Origin: Myrica gale
Lineage: Eukaryota; Streptophyta; Magnoliopsida; Fagales; Myricaceae
Assembly (NCBI GenBank): GCA_963930655.1
Contig: OZ005620.1
Location: 2,495,001 to 2,559,000 of the forward strand
DNA: 64,000 nt
Direction of reading: 5' to 3'
Each line of letters opens with the position of its first letter. Within the stretch, counting starts at the first letter, position 1. The notes beneath the pieces are model-generated. The model was not told the origin of the DNA. It searched no databases and worked only from the letters and a program-made list of their open reading frames with translations. Below are positions 60,989 through 64,000 of this stretch, one piece after another. The translations under genes and the position numbers were made by a program.

Positions 60989-62577
60989 GGGAAAACACTG
61001 CTAGCGATTTCAGGGGGCAAATCGATTTCAGGGCGAGCTGCGAAGGGGCTAGGCAGATGAGAAAAGAAGAACTGCGAGGGGGCGGGAGGCAAATGATTTT
61101 AGGGGGCAAATCGCAGGTCAAGAAGAGTCGGGTTGTTATGTGCTTAAAAGGGGTAGGCATGTACTTAAAAGCGAGTCAAATGTTTCTAAATAATGTGGCA
61201 ACCCAGAAAACCATTGGATTGTGGAGATTTAATCTTGGCCGTCAATCATAATTGCCCAGGACAATAGTGCCAATGATAATAACCGAACCCCCTTGTGCTC
61301 TTCCCAAGTAACCCTTTCATCTCAGCCACAAGTTCTACATCATACACGTTTTCTTATTGTTGTATGGGATTTTGATAGTTCTTCTACTATTTCTGTCATG
61401 CACGTTTTCTTAGCTTTTTTCTTCGGTGAACCATTATATTGTTCTTTCCAAAAGAGATTGTTAATATGAGTGTGAGCCTAAATCAATCAACCTCTTATGA
61501 CTTCAAAACACTATTTTGTCAACTATCTTATTCCTAAACGGAGTTGGTAGTTCCTGGAATACCAACACTAAAATGAGTGCCACAAATAGGCTCATGGCTT
61601 TATGTGGACACATAATTATTTTACATTTTAGTGGATAGTCAAGCATGTTAGTTAAGGAATATGCACAACAGAATCTTAGGTGAGTCTGCCAGGGTAAGAT
61701 ATCACCCAAAATCTGAATCAGCTAGGATTCAAGGGTACAAGCTCTAGTTGGCTATCAGATGCTATAGATGATATTTGTTCAAATAGTATGATTGAGGGAT
61801 AATACTATTTGCTTGGACATGTTGTGCATACTCCATGTTTAATTTTTCAGGCACCATGAGGAGCCTAAAGCACTAGTATCAAAAAGATGATTTGTTACTT
61901 GATTGATTGTGGTATATTGTGCAATTACATATGATATGTGGTGTATTGGATAGACTGATACTTAAGCCCATTCAACTTGATTCTTCTCATAAATGACAGT
62001 TTTACGTACACAACAATCTGCCAATAAAAATAACACGCTCTGGAAAGTTGAAGATTTGCAACAGTTGCTTGCTTGATGGACAGATAGTAAAAAATGAAAA
62101 GAAGTACAAGGGATGTTTGCAACCTTGAGATGTTAGAAAACCATTCAGTTTGAGACTTTGAGAAATAGCTTAAAGAGGGATTTGATAGACAAACCTTTAT
62201 CTTTCTCCGTGGGTGGAAACTTTAAACATCATTTAGATGTTGTTTGAAGTAATTTCTTTAATCTACAGTTGCATTGCCAATGTTCTTCCCTTTTAGTACA
62301 TTCGATTGTTGTTGGTTATTATTAGGAAAGAAAAAAACAGAAAAAACATTTCATGGGACAAGCAGGAAGATTAAACCAATAAAACAGGATCACATCATAA
62401 CTAAGATTTCCCCAATGGGTTACTTGAATTTTTCATCTTTTTCCATCACTATGCTTTACCAACAAGGAATATTAAGATGACAAAGTGCATGTCCAATTTT
62501 TTCTTGTTCCAGTGTTCTGTATGGTATTATCCTTGACGCAGTGATGTACCTGCAGGAGAAACTACATTGGGGATTCG
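60989..62577. other. Intergenic DNA
   Basis: Follows the PPR fragment. Contains a short duplicated purine-rich motif (GGGGGCAAATCG at about 61013 and 61102). No gene, RNA or complete element is recognised. Confidence 0.45.
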
Positions 62578-63462
62578 ATGAACGGGGCATCTGCATCTAG
62601 TAGCCTCCGGTCAGCTTTCTCCTACTGTGTACAACTAGTACGAAATTATGATTACCATCACTACCTCTGCCTTCTTGAACTTCCCCCACATATGTGGAAG
62701 GCTGCTTTCGCGCTCCGTGCCTTTAATGTTGAAACCGCTAGAGCTATGGATGTTGCTTCTGATCCTGGGATTGGTCTTATGCGCCTTGTCTGGTGGCAGG
62801 AAGCTCTAGACAAAATGTATGCTAAAAAGCTAATTGAGCACCCAACTGCACAGGCCCTATCATCAGTGATATCAGAGAATAAAATTAGCAAGGGATGGCT
62901 GAAACGGTATGTTGAAGCTCAGATCAATGATGCAAGCAGAGAGGCGTCTGAACTTCCTGAAACTATTGAAGAGTTGGAGAAATATGCAGAGGATACTGTG
63001 TCCACAATTCTGTACATGACACTTCAAGCAGGTGGTATCAGGACCACTGTAGCTGATCATGCAGCATCTCACATCGGTAAAGCAAGTGGTCTCCTTTTGC
63101 TGCTAAAGTCACTGTCGTACCATGCTAATCGCAACCGTCAATTTTTCTTATATACCAGCTTAAAGGGCTGCCAATCATGACTTATTGATGAAGGAAGGAG
63201 GCCAATCAGAGATCCACTTGGATTCTCGTGAGCGCCTGTGCGATGCATTTTTTGAGATGACATCAGTTGCTAGCGTCCATTTACAGAAAGCTCGTGATCT
63301 AGCTGGAACGGTGCCAACTGAGGCTTTCCCTGTGCTTTTGCAGGCTGTTCCTGCCCAAATTCTCTTGGGCTCCTTGAGCCGAGTACAGTTTGATGTTTTT
63401 GATCCAAGGTTATCGCGAGGGACCTTGAGTTTTCCTCCGTTGTAGTATCAATTGAAACTCTT
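62578..63462 (+). pseudogene. NDUFAF6-like (squalene/phytoene synthase-fold) pseudogene
   Basis: Homologous to the plant SQS/PSY-fold protein related to NDUFAF6, a mitochondrial complex I assembly factor. Readable segments: RSAFSYCVQLVRNYDYHHYL, FALRAFNVETARAMDVASDP, GLMRLVWWQEALDKMYAKKL, EELEKYAEDTVSTILYMTLQ, then in another frame MKEGGQSEIHLDSRERLCDA and SLSRVQFDVFDPRLSRGTLS. Lesions: an extra base near 63151-63156, a TAA just after it, and a TAG at 63443-63445 where Trp is expected. A LINE tail truncates the C-terminus after about 63460. It has no introns across about 870 bp, so it may be a processed copy. The N-terminal targeting peptide is missing. Confidence 0.82.
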
Positions 63463-64000
63463 TTTTTTTGCTGAATAATACCGTGAGGCTTTCATTGCAT
63501 TGAATCCAAAGTACAAGATACAATAAAGATCAAGAACAACAGACTCAAGCACGCATGATCAGGTTGCAAAAAGGGCTAGCAGGATCCAAAATGATCAATA
63601 AACCACAAATGCTCCATGCTAGACAAAGAGAGCGGGTGGCGGCAAACGGTAGACGACACCACCAGAACCAAATAGGAGCTAGTACTAAAACTAAGTACAA
63701 AGGCAACCTAGAGAAACCAAAACAAAGCCCACAAAAGGGCGGCAAGGCCACTAAATGGCCAGGGAAGCCCCCTCAGGGCAGCAACAAACTGACACTAACA
63801 CAACAGGAAAAGAAAACGCAGCTGACTGCAACATGGTGGCCGGAACCACGACGGAGACACGTCGGCGCGTGGGATTCACGCGCCGCTCAGGGAGGCGCTT
63901 GAGAGCCACGCGCGGCTGGAGGGACGCTGGAAGTCCAGATCTGGCCGACCAGAACGTTTGACACCGTCAAAAAACGCCGAAAACAACCAAAACAACAAAG
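63463..64000 (-). mobile_element. 3' end of a LINE on the minus strand, cut by the window edge
   Basis: Begins with a T-run (63462-63470), which on the minus strand is the poly(A) tail. It is preceded by CGGTATTATTCAGC and AATGCAATGAAAGCCTCA, typical of plant L1 LINE 3' untranslated ends. The remainder to the window end has no clear protein and would be 3' untranslated sequence. It interrupts the NDUFAF6-like pseudogene. Confidence 0.6.

Overview
The window is nuclear DNA of a flowering plant, most likely a dicot. The support is intron-bearing genes with GT-AG junctions, an R2R3-MYB factor, a plastid-targeted elongation factor G, a secreted pectin methylesterase inhibitor-like protein, and a dense load of plant-type transposable elements. 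Six gene models stay open across every predicted exon junction. All exon coordinates were worked out by hand from splice sites and reading phase, and no transcript evidence was available.

Layout. 1-4654: no gene seen. 4655-5935 (-): an R2R3-MYB factor. 5936-13691: AT-rich intergenic DNA with long dinucleotide repeats and one small hAT-type element. 13692-17755 (-): an 11-exon HIP/FAM10 Hsp70 co-chaperone. 18.9-25.9 kb: a transposon cluster holding two hAT-type elements with exact or near-exact 8-bp target duplications, several AT-rich MITEs, and a 2.37-kb Mutator-like Pack-MULE that carries a Pumilio gene fragment and is nested in a MITE. 26389-29083 (+): an 8-exon gene for a conserved 239-residue, probably plastid, protein of unknown function. 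30420-30646: a tRNA-derived SINE just upstream of the inhibitor-like gene at 30862-31482 (+).

31889-35256: a young non-autonomous LTR retroelement on the minus strand, with two 1494-bp LTRs around only 380 bp. 36925-42063: a decayed Ty3/gypsy chromovirus with gag, protease, RT, RNase H, integrase and chromodomain. 42.3-43.5 kb: two more inverted-repeat elements. 44271-49340 (+): plastid EF-G in 4 exons, followed by a degenerate LINE (49.5-51.9 kb). 52941-56923 (-): a 7-exon HOP/STI1 co-chaperone with a perfect heat-shock element about 200 bp upstream.

58.0-58.5 kb: a tandem miniature LTR (TRIM) array ending in a palindrome. 58.57-60.99 kb: a PPR pseudogene interrupted by a non-autonomous copia element (58988-60823), whose leader holds a tight cluster of TGACGTGGC motifs. 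62.58-63.46 kb: an intronless, broken copy of an NDUFAF6-like gene, itself cut by a LINE tail that runs to the window end.

Functionally, HIP and HOP both serve the Hsp70/Hsp90 folding cycle and lie about 39 kb apart. EF-G and the 239-residue protein are probably plastid proteins. MYB and the PMEI-like protein relate to cell-wall biology. Nothing suggests the genes form a single pathway. The main interest is the nested, well-dated transposon archaeology and regulatory motifs inside or beside it.
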